NCBI RefSeq assembly: GCF_029081005.1
Contig: NZ_JAJQTQ010000002.1
Coordinates: 1-64,000 of the forward strand
Origin: Halomonas elongata
Lineage (GTDB): Bacteria; Pseudomonadota; Gammaproteobacteria; Pseudomonadales; Halomonadaceae
DNA length: 64,000 nucleotides
Direction: 5' to 3'
The position numbers and the translations under genes are program-made. Below the pieces are notes generated by a model that was not told the origin of the DNA, made no database searches, and saw only the letters and a program-made list of their open reading frames with translations. Below are positions 56,557 through 64,000 of the stretch, piece after piece (the stretch's first letter is position 1; the number at the start of each line of letters is the position of its first letter).

Positions 56557-56593
56557 GCTGGCAACACCGCCGATCGTGAGCCGATACTGATCG

Positions 56594-56635
56594 CTTCCAG
56601 CTTCCAGCTTCCAGCTTCCAGCTTCCAGCTTCCAG
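56594..56635. repeat. Tandem heptamer array CTTCCAG x6
   Basis: Six perfect copies of the 7-base unit, just past the fhuB stop. The reverse complement contains TGGAAGC, the same heptamer as in the mutL leader arrays. Confidence 0.85.
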
Positions 56636-56639
56636 CGGC

Positions 56640-58625
56640 TCAGAGCCTTCGGAGCCCCCACATGAAGTAGGCGCCGCCCAGCAGGGAGGCGACGATGCCG
56701 GCGGGAATCTCTTGTGGAAACAGCAGCTGACGGCCTACCCAGTCGGCCAGCACCATCAGCAGGGCGCCGGTCAGGGCTGCGCCCAGCAGGTGCATGCTCG
56801 CCCGGGAAAAGCCCAGCAGACGGGCCAGGTGGGGCGCGAGCAGGCCGACGAAGGAGAGCGGGCCGACCACCAGGGTGGCGGCGGCGGTGAGCAGGGCGAC
56901 CAGTAGCAACAGCAGCAGGCGCGAGCGCTTCAGGCCGATGCCGAGTGCCCTGGACGTGGCGGCCCCCAGCGGCAGGATATCCAGCCAGCGGGCGAGCGGG
57001 CCGGTCAGCAGGCCGAGTGCCAGGGCGAGCGCGATGACGACCAGGGCACTGGTCAGGTCGACATAGTAGGTGGATCCCGAGAGCCAGGCGATGACCTGCT
57101 GGCCACGCGGGTCGCCGCCGGCCAGCACGATGGCGCGTACGGCATCGAAGGCGGCGGTGATCGCCACCCCGGTCAACAGCAGACGCTCGGGCAGCAGGCC
57201 GCTGCGACCGTTGAGCAGGATCAGCACGCCGAGACTGGCGAGTGCCCCCAGGGTGCCGACGCCGACCAGGGTCAGGTTGTCGGGCGAGGGCAGCAGGAAG
57301 ATGGCCAGGATCAGTGCGATGGCGCTGCCGCCGCTGATGCCCAGCACCTCGGGGCTGGCCATGGGATTGGCGGTGACGCGCTGGATCAGGGTGCCGGCGA
57401 TGGCCAGCATCACGCCACAGCCGGCCGAGGCCAGGACCCGAGGCAATCGCCACTGCAGGACCGCCCAGTCATCGGGCGAGAGCCAGGACCAGCCGCCGGC
57501 GGTCTGTCCGACGAGCAATGCCACTACCGTCACGACCGCCAGGCCGATGACCAGTCCAGCCGCCAGGCGACCGGGGGCAGGGTGTCGTCCGGCCGGCGCG
57601 GTGGTCGTGCCGGGAGGTTGGTCGCCGCGCAGGCGCAGCCGGGGGATCAGCCAGATCAACAGGGGCGCGCCCAGGGCAGCGGTGACGGCGCCGGTGGGGA
57701 TCAGGCCCGATACCTGGCCGGTGAACTGCTGAAGTAGCTGGTCGGTGGTGGCCAGCAAGAGGGCGCCGAGCAGCGTCGACCAGAGCAGTCGCGGACCGAG
57801 GCGGCGAGCCCCGGCCAGGCGCACGATGTTCGGTGCGGCCAGGCCGATGAAGCCGATCACGCCGACCACGCTGACCACGCAGCCAGTGAGGAAGACCGCC
57901 AGGCCGAGGCCGGCCAGGCGCAGGGCGCGCAACGAGACGCCGAGGCTCCGGGCGCTGGCATCATCGAGCTCGAGCACCGCCAGCGGGCGCAGCAGCAACC
58001 AGGCGGCCAGGGCGCCGAGGACCAGGCGGGGAGCGAGAAAGGCCACGCCGTCCCAGTCGTTCTGGGCCAGCGAGCCGGCGCCCCAGATCAGCAGCCCCTT
58101 GAGTTCCTCCTGATGGAAGAGCAGCAACACGATGCCCAGCGCCCCCAGGTAGAGGTTGACCACCAGGCCGCCGAGTACCACGACCACCGGGGCCAGGCCT
58201 CGACGCCAGGCCAGGGCGAATACCAGCGCCATGGACAGGCCGCCGCCGACCAGCGCGACCCATTCTCGCCCCAGTCCCAGCAGTCCGGGGGCCGCCAGGG
58301 TGGCGACCATCAGCGCCAGGTTGGCGCCGCTGGCTACGCCCAGGGTGGTGGGGGCCGCCAGGGGGTTGCGCAGTACCTGCTGCATCAGGACCCCGGCCAG
58401 GGCCAGGCCGCCGCCGGCCAGCAGCGACATGGTCAGCCGCGGCCACCAGCTGAAGTGCAGGACCAGGGTGTCCATCGTGGGATTGGTGCTGCCGAACAGG
58501 GCCTGAAGGCCAGCGGCGAGTCCCGCCCCGGCATTCAGGCTCGTCGAGGCCAGCGCCACCAGGGCCAGGCAGAGCAGGGCGCAGGCGATGCCCGGTGTCA
58601 ATCGGAAGGACGTCCTAGCGAGCAT
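56640..58625 (-). CDS. fhuB: Ferric hydroxamate ABC transporter, fused permease FhuB
   Basis: The 661-residue product is two FecCD permeases in tandem, as in FhuB. The first half has [31 protein letters not shown] and [15 protein letters not shown]; a short linker follows (about 330-350); the second half has [17 protein letters not shown] [36 protein letters not shown] and [15 protein letters not shown]. Length fits E. coli FhuB (660). It overlaps fhuD by 11 bp. Confidence 0.95.
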   Translation of the reverse strand: MLARTSFRLTPGIACALLCLALVALASTSLNAGAGLAAGLQALFGSTNPTMDTLVLHFSWWPRLTMSLLAGGGLALAGVLMQQVLRNPLAAPTTLGVASGANLALMVATLAAPGLLGLGREWVALVGGGLSMALVFALAWRRGLAPVVVVLGGLVVNLYLGALGIVLLLFHQEELKGLLIWGAGSLAQNDWDGVAFLAPRLVLGALAAWLLLRPLAVLELDDASARSLGVSLRALRLAGLGLAVFLTGCVVSVVGVIGFIGLAAPNIVRLAGARRLGPRLLWSTLLGALLLATTDQLLQQFTGQVSGLIPTGAVTAALGAPLLIWLIPRLRLRGDQPPGTTTAPAGRHPAPGRLAAGLVIGLAVVTVVALLVGQTAGGWSWLSPDDWAVLQWRLPRVLASAGCGVMLAIAGTLIQRVTANPMASPEVLGISGGSAIALILAIFLLPSPDNLTLVGVGTLGALASLGVLILLNGRSGLLPERLLLTGVAITAAFDAVRAIVLAGGDPRGQQVIAWLSGSTYYVDLTSALVVIALALALGLLTGPLARWLDILPLGAATSRALGIGLKRSRLLLLLLVALLTAAATLVVGPLSFVGLLAPHLARLLGFSRASMHLLGAALTGALLMVLADWVGRQLLFPQEIPAGIVASLLGGAYFMWGLRRL

Positions 58626-59520
58626 GGGGCGCCTCCAGCGCGGCGGTGAGTTGCTCGGCAAAGCGCTGTGCCGAGGGCAGGGCGCCGAAGCTCCAGACCG
58701 GCGGCAGCACCAGGGGTTCGCCTCGGCTGTCGCGTACCAGCCCTTGCCAGAGTCCGCTCCGGTCGAGCGTCTCGCGGACGCCGGCGGGGTACGGCTCGAC
58801 CACCACCAGGCGAGCGTCGAGATTCGCCAGCGCCTCGATGCCGACCAGCGAGAAGCCCCATGCGTTCGTCTCGCCGGACCAGGCGTTGTCGAGGCCGAGG
58901 CGTTCCAGCACCGCCTGGTACAGGCCGTTGTCGCCGAAGACGCGGACGTGACGCGCATCCATGAACTGGACGACCAGCAACGGCGGGGTGTCATCGGACA
59001 GTTGTTGACGCAGTTCGGCGATGCGTGACTCGGCATCCTCGATCAGTTGCTCGGCCGCCGCGGGGCGGCCGATGACGTCGGCGACGCCACGGGTCAGCTC
59101 GCGCATTTCCTGCCAGGTGTCGCGCCCGGGGGTATAGAGCGTGAAGTTCTTTACCGGGGCGATGCGCGACAGGCGCGGCGTCAGATTGGCGAACATCGGT
59201 GAAATCAGGATCCGGTCGGGATCGAGGTCCGACAGCAACTCGAGATTGGGCTGGGTGCGCAGGCCGAGGTCGGCCACGGTATCAGGCAGGTGTGGCTCGC
59301 CGACCCAATCGTGATAGGCATCGATCTGGGCAACCGCCATGGGCGGCGTATCGAGTGCCTGGAGGGTTTCGGCCAGGGTCCAGTCCAGGGTCGCGATACG
59401 TGGCGGATCGGCGAGGGCGGTTGGTGTGCTGATGAGACAGCAGAGGGTCATCAGGATGGTCAGCCAGCGCGTGGTGGCGCGGACGGTAATACGGAGAGCT
59501 GGGCCGAAACTCAGGAGCAT
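58615..59520 (-). CDS. fhuD: Ferric hydroxamate binding protein FhuD
   Basis: Periplasmic binding protein for hydroxamate siderophores. The 301-residue product has a signal peptide (ending TPTALAD), [25 protein letters not shown] at the mature start, as in Fhu[22 protein letters not shown] and the long central helix. The C-terminal region has [20 protein letters not shown]. It lies between fhuC and fhuB. Confidence 0.93.
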   Translation of the reverse strand: MLLSFGPALRITVRATTRWLTILMTLCCLISTPTALADPPRIATLDWTLAETLQALDTPPMAVAQIDAYHDWVGEPHLPDTVADLGLRTQPNLELLSDLDPDRILISPMFANLTPRLSRIAPVKNFTLYTPGRDTWQEMRELTRGVADVIGRPAAAEQLIEDAESRIAELRQQLSDDTPPLLVVQFMDARHVRVFGDNGLYQAVLERLGLDNAWSGETNAWGFSLVGIEALANLDARLVVVEPYPAGVRETLDRSGLWQGLVRDSRGEPLVLPPVWSFGALPSAQRFAEQLTAALEAPHAR

Positions 59521-59538
59521 GACGTCATGGCTTGAGGG

Positions 59539-60306
59539 TCAATGAACGACGGCGATGGGATGTTCCCCACCGGGATGGGACATGACGCGCATGGGAATGC
59601 CGTAGATGGCCTCCAGGGTGGCATCCTGCATCATCTCCCCGGGGCTGCCCTGGGCGAGGATTCGGCCGCTGTGCAAGGCTACCAGGTGATCGCAGTAACG
59701 GGCGGCCATGTTGACATCGTGCAGCACGATGACCACGCCCAGGCCGAGCTCGCGGCACAGCTGGCGCACCAGCGCCAGGACCTCGACCTGGTGGGCGATA
59801 TCCAGCGCCGCCAGGGGTTCGTCGAGGAGCAGAAAGCGACTGCCCTGGGCCAGCAGCATGGCCAGCCAGACGCGCTGGCGCTCGCCGCCGGAGAGCGTAT
59901 CGACGAGGCGGTCGGCGAAGGCTTCGGTGTGCGTCAGTTCGATGGCGCGCTCGACCTGCTCGCGGTCCTCCCGTGTATGGCGCCCGAGCAGGCCGTGCCA
60001 GGGATAACGGCCGAAGCCGATCAACTCGCGGCCGGTCAGGTTCTCGGCACTGGGCAGGTGCTGCGGCAGGTAGGCGACCTGGCGGGCGAACTCACGGTTA
60101 CCCCAGTCGGCCAGGGGGCGTTCGTCGAAGCGTACCTCGCCGCGGCTGGCGGGTTGCTGCTGGGCCAGCAACTTGAGCAGTGTCGATTTTCCGGAGCCGT
60201 TATGGCCGATCAAGCCGTAGACACGACCCTCGCGAAAGCTCAGGTCGGTAGGATGCAACAGCCGGCTGCCGTTGACCTCGAACGTCGCGGCCTTGACTTC
60301 GAACAT
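59539..60306 (-). CDS. fhuC: Ferric hydroxamate ABC transporter, ATP-binding protein FhuC
   Basis: The 255-residue product closely resembles E. coli FhuC: LLHPTDLSFREG, Walker A GLIGHNGSGKST, VAYLPQHLPSAENLTGREL, GRYPWHG, signature LSGGERQRVW, Walker B FLLLDEPLAALDIAHQ, VLHDVNMAARYCDHLVAL and IYGIPM near the end. I chose the ATG at 60306 (MFEVKA); an ATG at 60318 is also in frame. It heads the fhuCDB transcript behind two Fur-like sites. Confidence 0.95.
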   Translation of the reverse strand: MFEVKAATFEVNGSRLLHPTDLSFREGRVYGLIGHNGSGKSTLLKLLAQQQPASRGEVRFDERPLADWGNREFARQVAYLPQHLPSAENLTGRELIGFGRYPWHGLLGRHTREDREQVERAIELTHTEAFADRLVDTLSGGERQRVWLAMLLAQGSRFLLLDEPLAALDIAHQVEVLALVRQLCRELGLGVVIVLHDVNMAARYCDHLVALHSGRILAQGSPGEMMQDATLEAIYGIPMRVMSHPGGEHPIAVVH

Positions 60307-60376
60307 GATGGACTCCACATCTCTTGGGGAGCGTGAGAGCGTTATCGACCGCCTCGCGCCCGGCTAGCCTAAAGCA

Positions 60377-60395
60377 GATAAGAATGGTTATCAAT
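60377..60395. promoter_or_regulatory. Fur box A in the fhuC/sodA spacer
   Basis: GATAAGAATGGTTATCAAT contains a perfect GATAA/TTATC dyad and fits the Fur consensus well. About 70 bases before fhuC. Confidence 0.6.
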
Positions 60396-60431
60396 ATTCG
60401 CTCGATGAGGGCGATGAAGAAATTCTATGGA

Positions 60432-60450
60432 AAATTGATAATCATTTTGC
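60432..60450. promoter_or_regulatory. Fur box B in the fhuC/sodA spacer
   Basis: AAATTGATAATCATTTTGC matches most of the 19-base Fur consensus, including the central TGATAATCATT. It lies about 90 bases before sodA and 125 before fhuC. Confidence 0.7.
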
Positions 60451-60539
60451 GTTAGTGTCTAGGGTCCTGATTTGCCATACTCTTGTATGCGCCGAGTCGC
60501 GGATCCGCGACCATTCATCAACGAGGAGGATGCTTCATC

Positions 60540-61151
60540 ATGCCGCATTCACTGCCCGAGATTGCGTACCAGTACGATGCCCTGGAACCCCATATCGATG
60601 CCCTGACCATGGAGATCCACCACACGCGGCACCATCAGACTTATGTGAATAATCTGAATGCCGCGCTCGAGGGCACAGGCCTCGAGGAAGTGCCGGTGGA
60701 CGAGCTGGTCGCCAATCTCGATCGCGTGCCCGACGACAAGCGTCAGCCCGTGATCAACAACGGCGGCGGCCACTCCAACCACTCCATGTTCTGGAAGATG
60801 ATGTCGCCGCAGGGCGGCGGTCAGCCGAAGGGCAAGGTAGCCGAGGCCATCGACAGCGAACTGGGCGGCTTCGACGCCTTCAAGGAAGCCTTCACCAAGG
60901 CAGCCCTGACGCGCTTCGGCAGCGGCTGGGCCTGGCTGAGCGTGACACCGCAGGGTGGCCTGGTGGTCGAGAACACCCTGAACCAGGATAGCCCGCTGAT
61001 GCACGGCAACACTCCGGTGCTGGGTCTGGACGTGTGGGAGCACGCTTACTACCTGAAGTACCAGAACAAGCGTCCCGACTACATCGCGGCCTTCTTCAAC
61101 GTGGTCGACTGGGACGAAGTCGAGCGTCGCTACCAGGCTGCCACTGCCTGA
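60540..61151 (+). CDS. sodA: Superoxide dismutase, manganese type
   Basis: Converts superoxide to oxygen and peroxide in the cytoplasm. The 203-residue product has the ligand His in [26 protein letters not shown] with the second His ligand (the GGHxNH form marks Mn enzymes; Fe enzymes have AAQxWNH), and [13 protein letters not shown] with the Asp and last His ligands. Start at 60540 follows GAGGAGG. It is divergent from fhuC, sharing Fur-like sites; in E. coli sodA is Fur-repressed. Confidence 0.95.
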   Translation: MPHSLPEIAYQYDALEPHIDALTMEIHHTRHHQTYVNNLNAALEGTGLEEVPVDELVANLDRVPDDKRQPVINNGGGHSNHSMFWKMMSPQGGGQPKGKVAEAIDSELGGFDAFKEAFTKAALTRFGSGWAWLSVTPQGGLVVENTLNQDSPLMHGNTPVLGLDVWEHAYYLKYQNKRPDYIAAFFNVVDWDEVERRYQAATA

Positions 61152-61161
61152 GGTGTCGCTT

Positions 61162-61306
61162 GGGAAATACTGAATAAATCGCCGAGCATCGTGAAGCGCG
61201 AGGCGCACGGAGCACAGAAAGCGAGGCATAACGCGAGGTTAGGCGAGCTTTCGAGCACCGCGTAACGACGCGATTTACATGCGCAGGCATTTAAGCAGTG
61301 TTTCCC
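61162..61306. mobile_element. MITE-like element 2 (145 bp, terminal inverted repeats)
   Basis: Left end GGGAAATACTGAATAAAT; right end on the other strand GGGAAACACTGCTTAAAT, 15 of 18 bases matching. Ends match those of element 1 at 56275. The interior is non-coding and GC-rich. It lies 10 bases after the sodA stop. Confidence 0.6.
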
Positions 61307-61345
61307 TTGAATCGCGCTTGTAGCGGGCGCGGTGATACCAGATTC

Positions 61346-61382
61346 GCCAGGGTCGGCTGACACGCCGGCCCTGGCGTTTTTC
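61346..61382 (+). terminator. Terminator after sodA and the repeat element
   Basis: GCCAGGG and CCCTGGC arms with partial inner pairing, followed by GTTTTTC. Confidence 0.7.
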
Positions 61383-61443
61383 GTTGGTTCATGTCGTCAC
61401 GGTGCCGTGCCGGTGCGTCGCATGCCATCAAGGAGAGTCAAGC

Positions 61444-63237
61444 ATGTCGAGTACGAGTAGTTTCCAGGCCCTGGGGCGCCTGTTGCGTTATGCCCGAGGG
61501 CACCGACGGCATATCGTCGCCGCCACGATCTGCTCGGTGATCAACAAGCTGTTCGATATCGCGCCGGAGATCCTCATCGGGGTGGCCATCGATGTGGTGG
61601 TCAACCAGGAGGACAGTTTCGTCGCCGGGCTGGGCTTCACCTCGGCCCGTGAGCAGATCCTGGTACTCGGTGTGCTGACCTTCCTGATCTGGGCCGGCGA
61701 GTCGCTGTTCGAGTATCTCTACCAGATCCTGTGGCGCAACCTGGCCCAGCGGTTGCAGGCCGAACTGCGCCAGGATGCCTATGAGCACGTGCAGCGTCTC
61801 GATATGGGCTTCTTCGAGTCGCAGAGTTCGGGTCGCCTGGTGGCGATCATGAACGACGACGTCAACCAGCTCGAGCGTTTCCTCGATGGCGGCGCCAATT
61901 CCATGATCCAGGTCGGGGTCACCGTGGTGGCGGTGGGGGCGGTGTTCTTCGTGCTGTCGCCGTTGATCGCACTGCTGGCCTTCACGCCGATTCCGTTGAT
62001 CGTGTGGGGGGCCTTCTTCTTCCAGCGCAAGGCCGGGCCGCTGTACGCCGAGGTGCGTGAGCGCGTCGGCGAACTGGCCAGCCGGCTGTCCAACAACCTG
62101 GCGGGCATCGCGACGATCAAGAGCTTCACCGCCGAGACGCGCGAGGCCGAGCGCCTGCGCGAGACCAGCGAGGCCTATGTGGAGGCCAACCGCCGGGCGA
62201 TTCGCATCAGCTCGGCCTTTATTCCGGTGATCCGCATGGCGATCCTTACCGGCTTCCTGGCGACCTTCACGGTGGGCGGCATGATGGCCTTGCGCGGCGA
62301 TCTCAATGTCGGCGCCTACGGTGTGCTGGTGTTCCTGACGCAGCGACTGCTGTGGCCGCTGACCGGTCTGGCCCAGGTGATCGACCTGTTCGAGCGGGCC
62401 ATGGCCAGTACCCGGCGCATTCTCGATCTGCTGGCCACGCCGATCCAGGTGCATGACGCCGGTGGTACCGAACTTGCGCGTCCGGTGCGTGGCGCGGTGT
62501 GCTTCGAAGGCGTGGGGTTTCGTTACGCCGAGTCCGCTGCCGGTGTCGAGGGTATCGATCTCGAGGTGCCGTCCGGCCATACCCTGGCCCTGGTGGGGGC
62601 TACCGGGTCGGGCAAGTCGACACTGATCAAGCTGCTGCTGCGCTTCCACGATCCGGCCGCGGGGCGGGTACTCATCGACGACCAGCCGACCGAGACGCTC
62701 ACCCTTTCCTCGTTGCGCGAGGCCATCGGCCTGGTCAGCCAGGATGTCTATCTCTTCGAGGGCACGGTGCGCGACAACATCGCCTATGGCCGCCCCGAGG
62801 CCGACGAGGACGAGGTGATCGAGGCGGCGCGCACCGCCGAGGCCTGGGGCTTCATCCAGACGTTGCCGCAAGGACTCGACACACCGGTCGGCGAGCGCGG
62901 CGTGCGTCTTTCCGGGGGCCAGCGCCAGCGGTTGTCGCTGGCCCGGGCCTTGCTCAAGGACCCGCCGATCCTGGTGCTGGACGAGGCCACCAGCGCCGTG
63001 GACAACGAGACCGAGGCGGCGATCCAGCGCTCGTTGTCGCGTATCGGTCATGGCCGCACGGTGATCATGATCGCCCACCGGCTTTCGACCATCGTGCATG
63101 CCGACGAGATCGCGGTCGTGGAGGCCGGCCGGGTCGTCGAGCGTGGATGTCATGACGAGCTGCTGGCGCAGGACGGGCGCTATGCCACCCAGTGGCGGGT
63201 GCAGACCGGCGAGGCCGGGGCGGTGCTGTCGGTTTGA
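61444..63237 (+). CDS. ABCB-type exporter (transmembrane domain fused to ATPase)
   Basis: The 597-residue half-transporter has six membrane helices (about 20-320) and an ATPase domain with Walker A GATGSGKST, the Q loop in GLVSQDVYLFEGTVRDNIAYG, signature LSGGQRQRLSLARAL, Walker B ILVLDEATSAVDNETE and the switch His in IAHRLSTI. All ATPase motifs look intact. It resembles MsbA/multidrug and lipid exporters; the substrate is not evident. The ATG at 61444 follows AAGGAGAG. It appears monocistronic. Confidence 0.9.
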   Translation: MSSTSSFQALGRLLRYARGHRRHIVAATICSVINKLFDIAPEILIGVAIDVVVNQEDSFVAGLGFTSAREQILVLGVLTFLIWAGESLFEYLYQILWRNLAQRLQAELRQDAYEHVQRLDMGFFESQSSGRLVAIMNDDVNQLERFLDGGANSMIQVGVTVVAVGAVFFVLSPLIALLAFTPIPLIVWGAFFFQRKAGPLYAEVRERVGELASRLSNNLAGIATIKSFTAETREAERLRETSEAYVEANRRAIRISSAFIPVIRMAILTGFLATFTVGGMMALRGDLNVGAYGVLVFLTQRLLWPLTGLAQVIDLFERAMASTRRILDLLATPIQVHDAGGTELARPVRGAVCFEGVGFRYAESAAGVEGIDLEVPSGHTLALVGATGSGKSTLIKLLLRFHDPAAGRVLIDDQPTETLTLSSLREAIGLVSQDVYLFEGTVRDNIAYGRPEADEDEVIEAARTAEAWGFIQTLPQGLDTPVGERGVRLSGGQRQRLSLARALLKDPPILVLDEATSAVDNETEAAIQRSLSRIGHGRTVIMIAHRLSTIVHADEIAVVEAGRVVERGCHDELLAQDGRYATQWRVQTGEAGAVLSV

Positions 63238-63271
63238 AGCGGGATCGATCCGTCCCCAGGCGGCGTGATGG

Positions 63272-64000
63272 TCAGACACGCGGCGTCTTGTCGCTCGGGC
63301 CACGAGGACTGTCATCGAGAAACGGCTGGAGCAACAGGCGATCCAGCCTGAGGGCGCGGGCGTTCCGGAACGCCTCGAGGCCGATCGTCATGCCGAGGTG
63401 GCCGGCACTGGGCTGAGCGCGGTAGGTGCCGAAGAGGTGATCCCACCAGGGTAGGTTGAAACCGAAGTTGCTGTCGGTCTCCCGGGGGATGATCGAGTGA
63501 TGCACGCGGTGCATCTCCGGCGTCACCACGAACCGCCGCAGGCGTCGATCGAGCCAGGCAGGCAAGCGCACATTGCCATGGTTGAACATCGAGGTGGCAT
63601 TGAGCACGACTTCGAAGATCAGCACCGCGAGCACCGGGGCGCCCAGCGCCATCACCGCGGCAAGCTTGATGCCCATCGAGAGCAGGATCTCCAGGGGGTG
63701 GAAGCGCAGTCCCGTGGTCACGTCGAATTCGAGATCGGCATGATGCATGCGGTGCAGTCGCCAGCACCAGGGCACGGCATGGAACAGCCTGTGCTGAAAG
63801 TAGATGGCCATGTCCAGTGCCACGAACGACACCAGAACCGCCAGCCAGCCCGGTGAGGCCAGCACGTTGAACAGGCCCCAGCCATGCTCGGCCGCGACAT
63901 GGGCGGCCCCGACCGCGGCCAGCGGAAAGACCAGGCGCAGCGCCAGGGTGTCGACTACCACGATCATCAGGTTGTGCGGCCAGCGCTGCCAGCGGCGGTA
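63272..64000 (-). CDS. Sterol desaturase / fatty acid hydroxylase family membrane protein, N-terminus cut off
   Basis: Di-iron membrane oxygenase family. The frame stays open to the window edge (YRRWQRWPHNLMIVVVDTLALRL), so the true start lies beyond 64000. The His clusters needed to bind iron are present: HRLFH, HRMHH and, later, MHRVHHS. About four membrane segments are visible. Members hydroxylate or desaturate lipids; the substrate is unknown. Confidence 0.88.
   Translation of the reverse strand, partial: YRRWQRWPHNLMIVVVDTLALRLVFPLAAVGAAHVAAEHGWGLFNVLASPGWLAVLVSFVALDMAIYFQHRLFHAVPWCWRLHRMHHADLEFDVTTGLRFHPLEILLSMGIKLAAVMALGAPVLAVLIFEVVLNATSMFNHGNVRLPAWLDRRLRRFVVTPEMHRVHHSIIPRETDSNFGFNLPWWDHLFGTYRAQPSAGHLGMTIGLEAFRNARALRLDRLLLQPFLDDSPRGPSDKTPRV

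Noticed and set aside
56640..59036. 798-codon start for fhuB
   Set aside because: The first 137 codons are a shadow of fhuD; the family start is at 58625.

Overview
The window is high-G+C chromosomal DNA from a moderately halophilic gammaproteobacterium, most probably a member of Halomonadaceae (Halomonas or a close relative). The evidence is the Pseudomonas/Halomonas-like housekeeping gene order, the osmoprotectant loci (a BCCT betaine-type carrier and proVWX), and short dispersed repeats with GGGAAACACTG-type ends that I associate from memory with this family. I found no rRNA or tRNA genes, CRISPR array, transposase, phage gene or replication origin.

Layout. Positions 1-16.1 kb are core genes: the 5' end of a YdiJ-type FAD oxidoreductase, serS, queG (divergent), then nnr-tsaE-amiB-mutL-miaA-hfq-hflX-hflK-hflC, hisZ and purA, nearly all on the + strand. 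Positions 16.3-21.6 kb are osmoprotection genes on the - strand: a BCCT carrier preceded by an internally deleted universal stress protein, and proVWX. Positions 21.6-23 kb hold an apparent relic of a sugar dehydrogenase 3' end and two small secreted hydrophilic proteins. Positions 23-32.3 kb (- strand) hold a PQQ-type sugar dehydrogenase with a two-component system (sensor kinase and NtrC-type regulator), an AEC carrier, an AaeXAB-like efflux pump and a LysR regulator.

Positions 32.4-60.3 kb form a metal-uptake island. System 1 (32.4-38.8 kb, +) is a CirA-like receptor, a wrecked binding-protein gene, an intact binding protein, two FecCD permeases and an ATPase. A secreted PRC-barrel protein follows. 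Next is a Mn/Zn-type ABC importer (39.6-43.7 kb, +) whose two permeases both carry a C-terminal winged-helix-like tail. System 2 (43.7-51.2 kb, -) is a receptor, a binding protein, two permeases, an ATPase and a sucrase/ferredoxin-like probable reductase. A YojI-type peptide exporter is transcribed divergently from the receptor. System 3 (53.3-60.3 kb) is a small nitroreductase, a FhuA-type hydroxamate receptor and fhuCDB. At 60.5 kb lies a manganese-type superoxide dismutase (sodA), divergent from fhuC across two Fur-box-like sequences. The window ends with an ABCB-type exporter and a truncated sterol-desaturase-family gene.

How the genes work together. Systems 1-3 look like complete TonB-dependent receptor plus periplasmic ABC routes for ferric siderophores, with Fur-like sites in front of most transcripts. 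No siderophore synthesis gene is present, so the island looks specialised for taking up siderophores rather than making them. The Mn importer and the Mn-type SOD fit the same logic of swapping iron for manganese under iron limitation. The most interesting signals are the winged-helix tails on both Mn permeases, the exporter paired with a siderophore receptor, two genes reduced by internal deletion, a small inverted-repeat element family present twice, and a heptamer inverted array plus a nine-G tract directly in front of mutL.
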